Positions 44,238 to 55,235 of a stretch of DNA of 64,000 bases are shown in pieces. The DNA is from Flabesymbios commensalis (lineage: Eukaryota > Annelida > Polychaeta > Terebellida > Flabelligeridae). The translations under genes were made by a program, and so were the position numbers. The DNA lies in assembly GCA_964017125.1 (NCBI GenBank), contig OZ024911.1, forward strand, positions 37,333,660 to 37,397,659, read 5' to 3'. How positions within the stretch are numbered: the stretch's first letter is position 1; each line of letters opens with the position of its first letter. The notes under the pieces are model-generated. The model had not been told where the DNA came from. It worked only from the letters and a program-made list of their open reading frames with translations, and did not search any database.

Positions 44238-44656
44238 AGACTTCCTAAACGTAATGATCGCCTTGTTTTGCTGGGCGTGAAGTACGTTATGCGCACTAAT
44301 TAATATTTCCCACGAAAAAACATCTTGACATTTCCAAGGATCGCAAAAATCGTGATTGCTCCAACTAAAATACAGTCGGGCACAATAACAAGATATTCTT
44401 AGTTTTACTGTCATCAATATTATTTTAGAACCAGCAATCGTGTGTGCTATGCGTGGTTTGCTTACGCTATGGATATATTTATGTGCATCATATTTGCGAA
44501 TGTATTGTAATTACACAGTCCGTGATGAATTTAACATAACAATTAATTGGTGTGAAATATCGGTTTCCGACTGGCGAAGCGATCAGCCTCCTGTAATAAT
44601 AATCAGAGCGGGAGCCGATTCACACCGCCATGAAGCTAATTTCAACTCAAATAACC
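44238..44656. other. Unannotated unique stretch
   Basis: A 75-codon plus frame (44440-44667) starts with a hydrophobic, signal-peptide-like segment (MRGLLTLWIYLCASYL). It reads into the MITE-C end and shows no family resemblance, so I do not call it a gene. Confidence 0.35.
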
Positions 44657-44856
44657 TTAACCCTTAGAGCGCTGAATATTTTTTTCAAAACCATGGAGAT
44701 CAAAGGTTTTTTTTCAATTATCATAATTGTCTTAGTTAGCACTTTCTGATTCATTTGAATACCTATATTATGGGTCTACGGTCAATAGAAATAGTTGTAC
44801 TCTTACAGCGCGGAGATCGACTTTAGTAAAGTCGATCCCCGCGCTGTAAGGGTTAA
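44657..44856 (+). mobile_element. MITE-C, complete, shortened core
   Basis: TTAA-CCCTTAGAGCGCTGAAT at the left and CCGCGCTGTAAGGG-TTAA at the right. The core is GCGCGGAGATCGACTTTA directly followed by its inverse, without the GACGTC units. Confidence 0.88.
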
Positions 44857-45353
44857 ACTGACTTTGATTTCCTTAAAAATAAAAGAGAACGAGATAGATA
44901 TTAAATTATCCATTGCGGCCTCAAAATCAACATAATAGAACAGATAATAGAACAAAATCATTCCCCTGTTTTTAAACCATTTAACATACAGGTAGGCAGT
45001 GCTCTGGACAATCCCACGCAAATCTGCTAGGTGCAGCAGAATGAGCATTGTGCGGCTTAAATCACTGATTGCTAGAAAATTACTAGAAGCCAAAATCGTA
45101 ATTTAAAAATTATATAATTATTTGATACTGGTTTGTAATGATCAGATACCGGTGGATATAGTACACTTTTAAAATAAAAATAGTATTGTCTCTTTGAAGG
45201 ATATTATCATTAAAGCATGATGAAAACTGTACAGCAACATTATATAACATAACATTCACTTGTTTGTAAATGATCATAATTAAGCTACATGTTTACGGCA
45301 GTCAAGAAACATTTAAAGGTCAACGGTGTTTGCTACTGACCACGTCCGTGCGA
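44857..45353. other. Unannotated stretch
   Basis: A 96-codon minus frame (44803-45093) has two hydrophobic segments, but its C-terminal part is MITE-C sequence and no family is recognised. Confidence 0.35.
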
Positions 45354-45371
45354 CCCCCCCCCCCCCCCCCC
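45354..45371 (+). repeat. Poly-C run, 18 bp
   Basis: Eighteen consecutive C bases followed by GG. Such tracts are prone to length errors in sequencing. Confidence 0.95.
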
Positions 45372-45522
45372 GGCCCTGACCACGCGTTTGACACTATATT
45401 TAAATCCAGGATATTGAATAGACTGACGCACGCACAGCTATTTTTAAATCAGCTCGACTGCCGTGTGAAGTGAAAAATAACAACATGTGGTGCACCTGAA
45501 ATCATGCGGATTCTCCCCTCTC

Positions 45523-45580
45523 CAAACCAGGGGCGGATTTAGCCCGAGTTCAGAGGGTTCCAGGACACTGTCAGCCTTGT
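45523..45580 (+). mobile_element. R-element terminal fragment
   Basis: CCAGGGGCGGATTTAGCCCG and AGAGGGTTCC parallel the end at 14.2 kb (inverted). Confidence 0.5.
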
Positions 45581-45992
45581 CAAATCGATGTCAGGGTTTC
45601 TGAACTGTATAGCTGTAAACAATTTTAAAACCGTGTTGTTGCTTTGAAAACCAGTCTCTAATAAAAAACATGATAATTACCTGGCTTTGCTATTCAGTTG
45701 GGCAACACGTTCCCACTAAGTGACAGATACGATCAACATTGCAGAAGGTGTTCAGGGGTAGTTATATCTCCTCTTAATTGGAGCCCTGTCAATTAATATC
45801 TGGACTCGATTATGTGGTTTCCTACATCATATATTATGCAGGTCATCTTATCAACCGTAAGATATCCATAAGATAGCCATTTCACTAGGCATTCTGCATT
45901 TTACTGTTAGGCTTGTATATTGTTTTGAATGATACATCATTTTGATTGGTGAATAGCTTGATTGATTGTTTGTTTCCTTGCTTGTGTGCTTG
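45581..45992. other. Unannotated stretch
   Basis: Unique DNA up to the AATC-type array. Confidence 0.45.
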
Positions 45993-46329
<337 letters not shown>

Positions 46330-47033
46330 CATGAATAAATTGCAAGAAGGGCAAGAAGCATGGGTGTGGCTCTGAGGTGGTGGGCGTCAGCACGACTTGT
46401 TTGTTTCCGCGTGTCCACCTGAGCTTTTGCTGGATATACATGATATATCACGAGTTAATACTTTACCATACTTTGAAGTTGATTTCAGTTGGCCCTGACG
46501 CATGACGCAGCGTTGTTTGCACTATTAGACAAATTAATACTGATTTCTCAACAAATGTTTTTATCTTTTACTACATCTGAAGATCTACACACCACCAAAA
46601 GAAATAAAGTTGTTGTTTCTTTATATCTGGCCTATTCAATTCGTTCCCAATATGGCATGTTACTTTAAATTGGATACTATAGTTTTCAATAATGTTCGCT
46701 ATGTGTAATCCTGCTTAGGAATCCGTCATCTAGTGCAAGCATAGTTTGGATAATTCAATCCGGAAGCAGCATAACTATTTTTTATATAAAATAGAATGTT
46801 TGTAATAATTATATTAAATTACTACCCGCAAGTTATCTTGGGTGAAGTATTGCACTATGTAGTTCTCTATAGACTGCTAACAATTCTAAAATTTTGAAAT
46901 ATGGGTGAAAAAATGTATATTTAATTTCACATAGTACTCTCAATTTTGTCGTATCTGCCACTTTACAGAGTGGATGATACGACCTTTATACCAGATTGAC
47001 AATCTGCTCCGGCCATACAGTTGTCTCTGTTTA
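46330..47033. other. Unannotated; small hairpin
   Basis: A hairpin TCGTATCTGCCACTTTAC/GAGTGGATGATACGA at 46950-46984 shares GTATCTGCCACTTT with the palindrome at 62.15 kb. Confidence 0.45.
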
Positions 47034-47114
47034 TTCTGCCGTGCAAAGCCAAAAGGCAGTATCTGCTCACTTTACAAGTGAGCAGATACTGCCGTTTGGC
47101 TTTGCAGAGCAGTA
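47034..47114. mobile_element. MITE-B palindrome, full length
   Basis: CTGCCGTGCAAAGCCAAAAG, GCAGTATCTGCTCACTTTAC and the near-perfect inverse ending GGCTTTGCAGAGCAG. The best copy of the CCAAAAGGCAG sub-type. Confidence 0.9.
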
Positions 47115-47168
47115 TTATCATGATTCAGCACTTGCTGGACAAGTGCCTGGGATGAACTAGTACTGGGG

Positions 47169-47262
47169 CATGGCAACCCTTTCAGTGCGGGAATTGACTT
47201 TAGATGTCTAAAATCGTCAGATTCTGACGTTTGAAGTGAATCCCAGAGCTGAAAGGGATAAC
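47169..47262. mobile_element. MITE-C core without left part
   Basis: AACCCTTTCAGTGCGGGAAT through GTCAGATTCTGACG to CCAGAGCTGAAAGGG. It is palindromic overall. Confidence 0.75.
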
Positions 47263-47412
47263 TATTTATAATGGCCGTCGACCTGTAGCAGCTCGCTCGA
47301 GTTTGATTATTAACTCGACATGTTGTGTTCATCTTATAAAAAACACTCCTGTTGAGAATATGTTGTGTCTTGAGCAATCACTGTCGGACACGAGATGTTC
47401 CAGTTCATTCTG

Positions 47413-47700
47413 GACCCGAGATATAACCTCAGGTTCAGCCATTTTTGTTTTCTTGTACGTTCAACTTTTCAACTTGCAACATCAGAATAAAAATAATATA
47501 TACCGGTGACTTTAAATTGTGTTGTAAAATTCCTTTTGAAGGCAAACCCTTCAATGATGGTGACCCCGACGTGATCTTAGACAAAAAAGGAATTTACAAC
47601 ACAATTTGATGTATATATGTTTATTCTGTTACTGTTGCCGTTGAAAAGTTGAACGTACATGAAAAAATGGCTGAACCCGAGGTTATATTTCAGATCGGGT
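47413..47700. repeat. Inverted repeat with about 120-bp arms
   Basis: Left arm (47413-47538) includes AACCTCAGGTTCAGCCATTT, GTACGTTCAACTTTTCAAC and AAATTGTGTTGTAAAATTCC. The right arm (47585-47700) holds each in inverse order and orientation. The loop is about 45 bp. Several small indels separate the arms. No other copy occurs in the window. Confidence 0.85.
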
Positions 47701-47798
47701 GATGTCTCTCTAACTTACGTAAAGCTGTTAATTGTCACGATAATAACATTTGATTTATAAATCGACACTTCACCAACTCATAAAGTCGACATAATATG

Positions 47799-47944
47799 CT
47801 ATCTGGTCAGCTCAGCTCTGGCTACGACGTAGCCAGAGCTGAGCTGATCAGATGGAAAAACAACTAGTGACGTCACCAGTTGTTTTGCTATCTGGTCAGT
47901 TCGGCTATGGCTACGACGTAGCCAGAGCTGAACTGAGCTCATGG
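47799..47944. repeat. Cluster of three palindromes
   Basis: Palindrome 1 (47799-47855) is centred on GGCTACGACGTAGCC. Palindrome 2 (47857-47886) is AACAACTAGTGACGTCACCA type with a central TGACGTCA at 47868-47875. Palindrome 3 (47887-47944) is a diverged copy of palindrome 1. Together they form a duplicated hairpin flanking a CRE-type site. Confidence 0.88.
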
Positions 47945-48130
47945 AAAATTAACTCGTGGTGATACAGTTATCGTTTTGTTTTCTCAGGATTGGAAATTTC
48001 CAGAATAATATAAATCACGTGCAAAATTAGAATTATTTGTCTACAGTGAACTATTTTCGCGCGGACTGGAAGGTCAAAAGATCATATGAAATGTGCATAG
48101 ATGCGTCATGGAAACGCTACAGTCTCTACT

Positions 48131-48515
48131 AACGTCAGGTAAACTAATTCAACTGACATTTCATTCTAACTGACATATATACATGCGGATGCGGAAATAA
48201 AGCAGTTGAATGTCAGTACAGCCGTTGAAGGGGGATCCGTCTCGACAAACCGTTTGTCGAGTGACGCACGTAGGTCTACTTTGTCTTTTTACACAGATTT
48301 GAAATAATACCTCTGAGCAAAATTATACCAACGTCAGGTATATTAATCTAACCAAGTAACTGACATTTCCTCATGTATACATGCGGATACGGAAATAAAG
48401 CAGTTGACTGTCAGTAGAGCCGTTGAAGAGAGATCCGTCTTGATGTTTGTCGAGTGATGCACGTGGGCTATTTTGTCTTTTTACACAGATTCGAAATAAT
48501 ACATCTGAGCAAAAT
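48131..48515 (+). repeat. Tandem duplication, two units of about 190-200 bp
   Basis: AACGTCAGGTA, ACATGCGGATACGGAAATAA and GCAGTTGACTGTCAGTAGAG recur in order at 48131-48329 and 48330-48515, with clear divergence between units. Confidence 0.88.
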
Positions 48516-48807
48516 CAAATACACGTAGTAGGATGGACAATTTTGTTTTAGATTTTTATCCAAAAAAAAATCGCTCGAAAAGCAGAACGAAGAAATTAAA
48601 ATTAGGATTAATTATGAGAAATCTTCATTTGATCTTGCTTCATAAAATGCCGCCTTCTGCCTGATTTCACGTTACAGCTATACAAAAATCGATATTGACC
48701 AACAAGATACATTTTAGTATAGTAGCAGGTAGCCGATTAAAACAGAACCAGATCCTGGGTGTGGCTCTGTGGTGGGCGTGTTCATGGCGAATTGTAATGT
48801 TTCTTTG

Positions 48808-48858
48808 CTGTGCAAAACGAAACGGCAGTAGCTGCATTTTAGATTTGCACAGCAGTTA
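48808..48858. mobile_element. MITE-B, internally deleted
   Basis: GCTGTGCAAAACGAAACGGC and AGTAGCTGCATTTTAGATTT ending GCACAGCAG retain the ends but lack the central arms. Confidence 0.65.
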
Positions 48859-49590
48859 TCGTCTTGCTATCTTTATTTGCTATAGGCTATTATTAGATTT
48901 TTTTTAGTAATATTATTTTTTAAACTCACAGCATCTAAGATAACTATTAACTAACTTTTTTATGTCAACTAATTTCTCGAGGCAAATAATTTATTACAAA
49001 AATGCGGCGGATACAATAATTATTATATATATATGTCTGCATTTTCTAAAATAACCTTATCCTGTAGATTACGTCATTGATAGGATAGAATAGGCGAAGA
49101 GATTTAAAGCTCACTCATAAATAATTATCAATGTTGATTGCATTTTAAGATTCCGTTTTGTGTGGTATGGGAACAATATTTTTTTTAAACAATTAATTTC
49201 AACACTCTGCCACAAAATGATTCATTTATATATTACTAAATTTGGCATGCATGGGTTACAGTTGACATTTGTTTGGAATGTAAATATTACCATACACTTT
49301 ATTTTAAATAATGCAATTGAACATGTTATTTATTTTATCTAAGTATCATAAATGCGAAACTAATTATCATCACATCCACGACACATTTGAGCTGGACTTT
49401 ATTGCGAGATAAAGATATTTTAAAAGGTGGTTTGGTGACGCACGAAGATAAGCTATTCTTGTTCATTATGCTTGCCTGACATTTCACTTTTTTCGGTGGC
49501 ATTTTGATTCATGTCAGCTCATAAATAAAAAAAAAAGGAAAACAAAATTGGGTCCTTAAAAGCCATTTAAGAATAAGGGGCAGTCGGTAA
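48859..49590. other. Unannotated AT-rich stretch
   Basis: Nothing recognised. Confidence 0.45.
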
Positions 49591-50098
49591 GGTCGGTCGG
49601 TCGGTCGGTCGGTCGGTCGGTCGGTCGGTCGGTCGGTCGGTCGGTCGGTCGGTCGGTCGGTCGGTCGGTCGGTCGGTCGGTCGGTCGGCGTGTGGGTTGG
49701 TTTGTTTGTTTGTTTGCTTGTTTGTTTGTTTGTTGGCTGGTTGGTTGGTTTGTTGGCTGGTTGGCTGGTTGGTTGGTTGGTTGGTTGGTTGGTTAGTTGG
49801 TTGGTTGGTTGGTTGGTTGGTTGGTTGGCTGGTTGGTTGGTTGGTTGGTTAGTTGGTTGCTTGGTTGGTTGGTTGGTTGGTTGGTTGGTTGGTTGGTTGG
49901 TTGGTTGGTTGGCTGGTTGGTTGGTTAGTTGGTTGGTTGTTTGGTTGGCTGGTTGGTTGGTTGGTTGGTTGGTTGGTTGGTTGGTTGGCTGGTTGGTTGG
50001 TTGGTTGGTTGGTTGGTTGGTTGGTTGGTTGGTTGGTTGGTTGGTTGGTTGGTTGGTTGGTTGGTTGGTTGCCTAACGGTCTGGCTGGCTGGCTGGCT
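49591..50098. repeat. Compound GGTC / GGTT / GGCT tetranucleotide array
   Basis: A pure (GGTC)n block of about 24 units (49591-49688), then TTTG and GGTT units (49695-50070, about 90 with GGCT and AGTT variants), then four GGCT units (50083-50098). The 114- and 128-codon LVGW frames are artefacts of the array. Confidence 0.97.
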
Positions 50099-50199
50099 AA
50101 TTTAATTTCTAATTTTATTTCTAAGCAAATGAAAATAAATAGGCAAATATGCCTATATAAGACAACACCTGTTTATTTTGTTCAAATATTGATATAATA

Positions 50200-50699
50200 T
50201 TAAAGCAGCTCCTTGGGATGACATCAATTTTCGTTTTTAGTTTTGTAATGAAGTAGTGTATTCCCCAGATCATGATTTTTTTGAGAGAGAGTTTTTAGAT
50301 TTTTTTAAATATTATTTATCAACATTTCTATGAATCCAATTAAAACCCAAACAAACTTTGTATATACCTAAACACTTGCTAAAGGACGGTTGAATGTTCC
50401 TACAGAATTGGGCCACATGTTGATGCCGTCGGCCCAGCGCTGGGCAGACAATCAGTGTTGCAGGTGTATCTCCTCATGTCCTGACTATAAGACACCAATT
50501 AGCCGCGATTGCTTTGATCTTACCGTCCAAGACGTGGGGATATGTGGTGTAAAGTGCTGTATATTGCTGACTTGTTTTGTTTACATGGTAATATACGACC
50601 TGGAAATATAACTATTTCACTCTTTTTCGGTGCTTTAAAATTGATTTTTTTTACTTTCTTGTATTTTTAGTTAAGGTCAGTAGGCTATATAGCTTCATT
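50200..50699 (-). mobile_element. MITE-G copy, 3' truncated
   Basis: TTAA-AGCAGCTCCTTGGGATGA at the left. It follows the family sequence to TAGGCTATATAGCTTCAT, lacking the last 50-60 bp and the second inverted end. Confidence 0.85.
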
Positions 50700-50900
50700 C
50701 AGTGAAATTATGCGATTGTTCTACACGTATAGTACTGTATATAGTTTATTTGGAAATAAAGTAGGTCTAAAAAAATAGTATTGTAGTTCAATACGTTCAA
50801 TGATTGTCTACCTCAGTAACGTATTATAAATGTTTCATATATCCTCATTAAACGAATTTAAGTTGTGGTCAACCAAGATTTAGGTCGCGAGCACATGACT

Positions 50901-51458
50901 TTAAGGGGACCCCTTGGGATGAGACATTTTTTATGTTGTCAATTTTGAAAATTTAATTTATGTGAGGCTATATAGCCTACTGATCCTGAATAAAATACAA
51001 AAACATAACAAAAACAATTTTAAAACACTGAAAACGACTAAACTAGTTTTATTTCCAAGACGTATATTGTCATGTCAACAAAACTTCCCTGGATAACCAC
51101 CATCTCAGACGGCATGATCAAAGCAACCACCTGGTTGAATCAATAGCTGCCGCCCGTAACACCTGCTTAATTGGCCTGGGAACAGCGGGTTCCCCCCACA
51201 GCACCGATGGTCTGCTCAACGCTGGGCCGACGGCATCAACTCGTGGCCCAATGCTGTGCTAGCATTCAACCATCCTTTAGGTCAATACATTCAATGTTTG
51301 GGTTATTCATGGATTCTTATAAATATTGTTATACATATTAAGAAATGTTTTTGAAAATCTGAAAAATCTAAAAAAAATGAAATAATCACCTGTGAGATAC
51401 ACTACTTCATTACAAAATTAAAAACGAAAATTGATGTCATCATGATAAGTCGCTTTAA
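50901..51458 (+). mobile_element. MITE-G, complete
   Basis: TTAA-GGGGACCCCTTGGGATGA at the left and a diverged GATGTCATCATGATAAGTCGCT-like end with TTAA at the right (last 18 bases before TTAA: GTCATCATGATAAGTCGC). Confidence 0.88.
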
Positions 51459-51833
51459 TTCCAGTTCGCGGCAACATAATTACTTTCATGAGAAACATAC
51501 ATAGATGATAAAATTTTACATTGTAGACCGTGTATCACTATTTCAATTTTCAAACGAGCTGTACAAACAACGTTGGAAACAATTAAAGTCACTAAAAATT
51601 CGTGTGGTAAAATTAACTTATATCAGGAATATATTATTGGTGGGTTTATCACATGATCGTAGTCTAGTACAATTAATTTCTAACATTTTATGACAGCGTA
51701 GGCTATCAATAGGATACTGGAGTGATGTAATATTTTCCCAACAACGATCTCGCATATTGCTGTAGATATTATATATAATATCAGCAGTTTGGCTGAGTTG
51801 ATCCCAGAAACAAAATTAAATTGTTGTACACTA
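51459..51833. other. Unannotated stretch
   Basis: Unique DNA between two MITE-G copies; one 62-codon frame without recognised domain. Confidence 0.4.
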
Positions 51834-52391
51834 TTAAAGTAGCTCCTTGGAATGACATCAATTTTCGTTTTTAGTTTTGTAATGAAGTAGTGTATCCCCC
51901 AGATCATGATTTTATTTTTTTTAGAGTTTTTAGAGTTTTTTAAATATTTTTTATCAACATTTCTATGAATCCGCTTAAGACCCAAACAAACTTTTTGTAA
52001 ACCTAAACACTTGCTAAAGGACTGTTGAATGTTCCTACAGCATTGGGCCACATGCTGATGCCGTCGGCCCAGCGTTGGGCAGGCAATCAGGGCTGCAGGT
52101 GTATCCCCTCATGTCCTGAATATAAGACACCAATTAGCGGCGATTGCTTTAATCTCACCGTCCAAGACGTGGGAATAAGTGGGGAAAAGTGCTGTAAATT
52201 GTATATTGTTTTGTTTACATGGCAGTTTACGACCGGGAAATATAACTATTTCACTCTTTTTCGGTGCTTTAATATTGTTTTTTGACTTTTTTGTATTTTT
52301 AGTTAAGATCAGTAAGCTATATAGCTTCGTATAAATTAAATTTTCTTAATTGACAAAATTAAAAATGTCTCATCCCACGGGTTCCCTTTAA
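51834..52391 (-). mobile_element. MITE-G, complete, inverted
   Basis: TTAA-AGTAGCTCCTTGGAATGA at the left and ACGGGTTCCCT-TTAA at the right. Frames of 123 codons (minus) and 86 codons (plus) lie inside it and are incidental. Confidence 0.9.
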
Positions 52392-52559
52392 GTGTTAAGA
52401 AACGCTTTACATTTTAACATCTAACTTTAAAAAGAGTATTAATAATTGTTTTGTATAACATTTATTATATTTACGTCAAGGACGCCATAGCTTCGTGACG
52501 TAATTAGTTACGATATTATGCTCACGAGTGTCAATATATATTTTTTCACTACACTTCTG

Positions 52560-53031
52560 TACGGACTACTAATCCGATATAACGGTTTACTAATCCGTTA
52601 TAACAGACCACAAATCCGTTATAGCGGCCCAATACTCCGTTATAACGGTCTATTAACTGACTGCTAATCCGTTATAATGGTCTACTATCGTAATGATGCT
52701 ATTAACGTGTTATAACGGACTACTAAACTGACTACTAATCCTTTAAAACGGTATACTGACTGACTACTAATTCGTCATATTAGACTACTAATCCGTTATA
52801 GCAGAGTACTAATACGTTATATCTGACTAATAATTGTTATAACGGACTACTAATCCTCTACAAAAGCCTACTAACTTAATAATAAACCGTTATGACGGAC
52901 TAATAATCCGTTATGACGGTCTACTAATACGCTATAAAGGCCTACTAATCTGAGTCTGTTACAACGGATTAATAGATCGTTATAACGGATTAGTGGTCCG
53001 TTATAATAGATTAGTAATCAGTTATTAGACC
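52560..53031. repeat. About 21-bp minisatellite with CCGTTATAACGG core
   Basis: Degenerate units of the form ACTACTAATCCGTTATAACGG. Each good unit contains the 12-bp perfect palindrome CCGTTATAACGG, i.e. two back-to-back AACGG motifs. Confidence 0.88.
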
Positions 53032-53464
53032 GCCTTGCTAATGCGTCAGGAGCCTTTAGAATTTAGAAGAGTAAAATGATTTAATCAAGAAATTATAATA
53101 GAAACACATTTTGCTCGTATGACATAAGTCAGTTAATTAAAGATTATAATATTATCACAAATATAAATCATAAAACAAAATCAGTTATCAAAATAATATA
53201 ACAAGACAGATTTTTAGTTATTAAAAGAAAAAAGTAACTCATCGGCTAAAACTCACATTTTAACCTTAGAATGTTACCACAAAGTAAAATAAACTAGTGA
53301 AAAGATTAATACAAAGAGTTTTTTGTAGAAGACGGGGTATCCCGATGCGTCATGGACATCCAACCACAAGTATCCGAAAATACGGTGTCCTCATGGGGTC
53401 ACATAAATACGGTCAACCATCCCATAGTTAGGGTCAATTAGCCAAACGACAATACCTTTCACAC
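53032..53464. other. Unannotated stretch inside the minisatellite
   Basis: About 430 bp of unrelated unique sequence splits the CCGTTATAACGG repeats into two blocks. It could be an insertion, but no ends or target duplication were recognised. Confidence 0.4.
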
Positions 53465-53556
53465 GGATTCGTAGTCCGCTATAATGGATTAGTAGTCAGT
53501 TATTAGACAATTATAACAGACTAACCGTTTTAACGGATTAGCAGTCGTTATAACGG
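53465..53556. repeat. CCGTTATAACGG minisatellite, second block
   Basis: CGTAGTCCGCTATAATGGAT and TTAACGGATTAGCAGTCGTT units in the opposite reading sense to the start of block 1. Confidence 0.75.
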
Positions 53557-53622
53557 ATTAAAAAAAAAATAATCATGTCATAAATGCACTTTCGTAGATC
53601 ATAATGTTTGATCTGACAACAG

Positions 53623-54473
53623 TTAAGGGACTCTGTGGGATGAGTGGGATGATAATTTTTAATTTTATCTATTTTAAATATGTAATTTATATAAAGCTAT
53701 ATATTATAGCCTACTGATCTTAAAAAAATACAAAAATATAAAAAAAACGATGTTAAAGCACTGAATAAGACGAGCCTAGCTCTATTTCTAAGACCTATAT
53801 TGTTGTGTAAACAAGCTTGTTTACATCATGGGCGGGAGACCTAGGGTGTGGTTAGCACCGCTACCTTTCACGCCAGAGTTCGGGGTTCGGCTCCCGGTCT
53901 CGGCGGTTTAAAAGAAACAAAAAATGTTTCTTCCCCATCCACGTGTGCTCTGCCTCAGACCGCCAAGGCATGAATTTCGAATCCTGTGTCTGGAGGACAG
54001 TGTCATCTCAATCATCTCACCATCCTCATGAGGTTCTCCTGGCCCAGTTTAGCCTATGTGTGCACAAATATGGCCTAAAGCCCGATTCATTTCATTACAG
54101 TTTGTTTACATACAACAAATTAGACCACAAAATACTGACCATCTCATACGACATGATCAAAGTAACCACATGGCTACATCAATAACTGCCTCCCTTAATT
54201 GGTCTGGGAATTTGGTGATCGGGGGGGGGGGGGGGGAGGGGCAATCTCCGCACATCACCGATTGTCTGCTCAATGCCAGGCCGACGGCATCAACTTGTGA
54301 CCCAATGTTGTAGAAACACTCAGCCGTCCTTTAGCAGGTGTTTAGGTATACGAAAAATTTGTTTAGGTTTTTCCCCGGATTCATAGAAATAGGAAAAAAT
54401 ACTTAAATTTTTTTAAAAATTCTGAAAAAAATAAAACCATGATCTCTGGGATACACTACTTCATTACCAAATA
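53623..54473 (+). mobile_element. MITE-G interrupted by SINE-1
   Basis: TTAA-GGGACTCTGTGGGATGA at the left; the family sequence continues to GTGTAAACAAGC, is interrupted by SINE-1, resumes at TTTACATACAAC and runs to CACTACTTCATTACCAAAT, where it is truncated. A run of 16-17 G lies within the right part near 54220. Confidence 0.85.
53827..54101 (+). mobile_element. SINE-1, internally deleted
   Basis: First tRNA unit (GTGGTTAGCACCGCTACC, GGTTCGGCTCCCGGTCTC) intact; about 50 bp containing the second box A is deleted after CCATCCACGTGTG. The 3' end is GCCCGATTCATTTCA. Target duplication TTGTTTACAT lies at 53817-53826 and 54102-54111. Confidence 0.9.
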
Positions 54474-55235
54474 TATCTTAAAATTCTTAGTTTCTTCACA
54501 GGAAACACATTGCTATCAAATTCACTAAAAATGTAAAATTCGCGACAAAATCATCCAAAAGCCGTTTTTAAGTAGTAAACATTATGTAATTATTATTTTT
54601 TCTGTCAACTGCGGACCTTTTTCTGTTCAGCGCTGCACGTAATAATGAATGTGGCTTTGTTGTGCGTGCGTGCAGATCATTAACTCAAAAGTGTGTCGTA
54701 TTTGGCTACTATTTTATTTTACAATCGTATCGCTTTATTTCTTATGGGCGGTTGATGATAACAAACTGTTGCTATTGTGGCAAATGAGTTTAAACGCCTC
54801 AAATCGCCACCCATACCAGGCACACTGAAATGGTCAACTACAAGGATCATAGCAAGCAGGACCCATTGTCGGTTTAACATTGGCCATTAACATTAAATCA
54901 ACGTTGGGTACATGTCTCGCCTTTGCCGGGATGTCAGCCGTTGATAATGTGGCAGGCTACTCCCCCAGGATCGGACATGAACGTTGTCTGCATTTTTAAA
55001 TATTCATTTGTTAGCTGAGTGACAGGGTTAACAGTGGAATCCAGGAGTAGACAAGGCGAGGCAAATCACGTAGAGCCACCCAGGGCGCGCGAGCGCGATC
55101 TTCCTCCTAGCTCTGCCACAATGCTGGGCTAACATCGCAAGTGTTTCAGCGGCATTGAAACGGAGTTGGGACAATGGTTCGTGTTGGCTGGACAGATGCG
55201 GCTCTGGGATCAGCAACACGATCAGCAGTGGTCAC
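54474..55235. other. Mostly unannotated; MITE-E trace
   Basis: ATTAAATCAACGTTGGGTAC at 54891-54910 resembles a MITE-E arm. The rest is unique. Confidence 0.4.

Noticed and set aside
44440-44667. 75-codon plus frame with a signal-peptide-like start
   Set aside because: No homology recognised, no cysteine pattern, and it ends in the MITE-C terminus.
44803-45093. 96-codon minus frame with two hydrophobic stretches, considered as a receptor fragment
   Set aside because: No family motif was identifiable, and the last part is MITE-C sequence.
49690-50197. 128- and 114-codon LVGW repeat frames that look like a membrane protein
   Set aside because: Translation of (GGTT)n; hydrophobicity is a by-product of the motif.
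51680-52051. 123-codon minus frame
   Set aside because: Runs through a MITE-G copy; the equivalent region of the other copies is not open in that frame.
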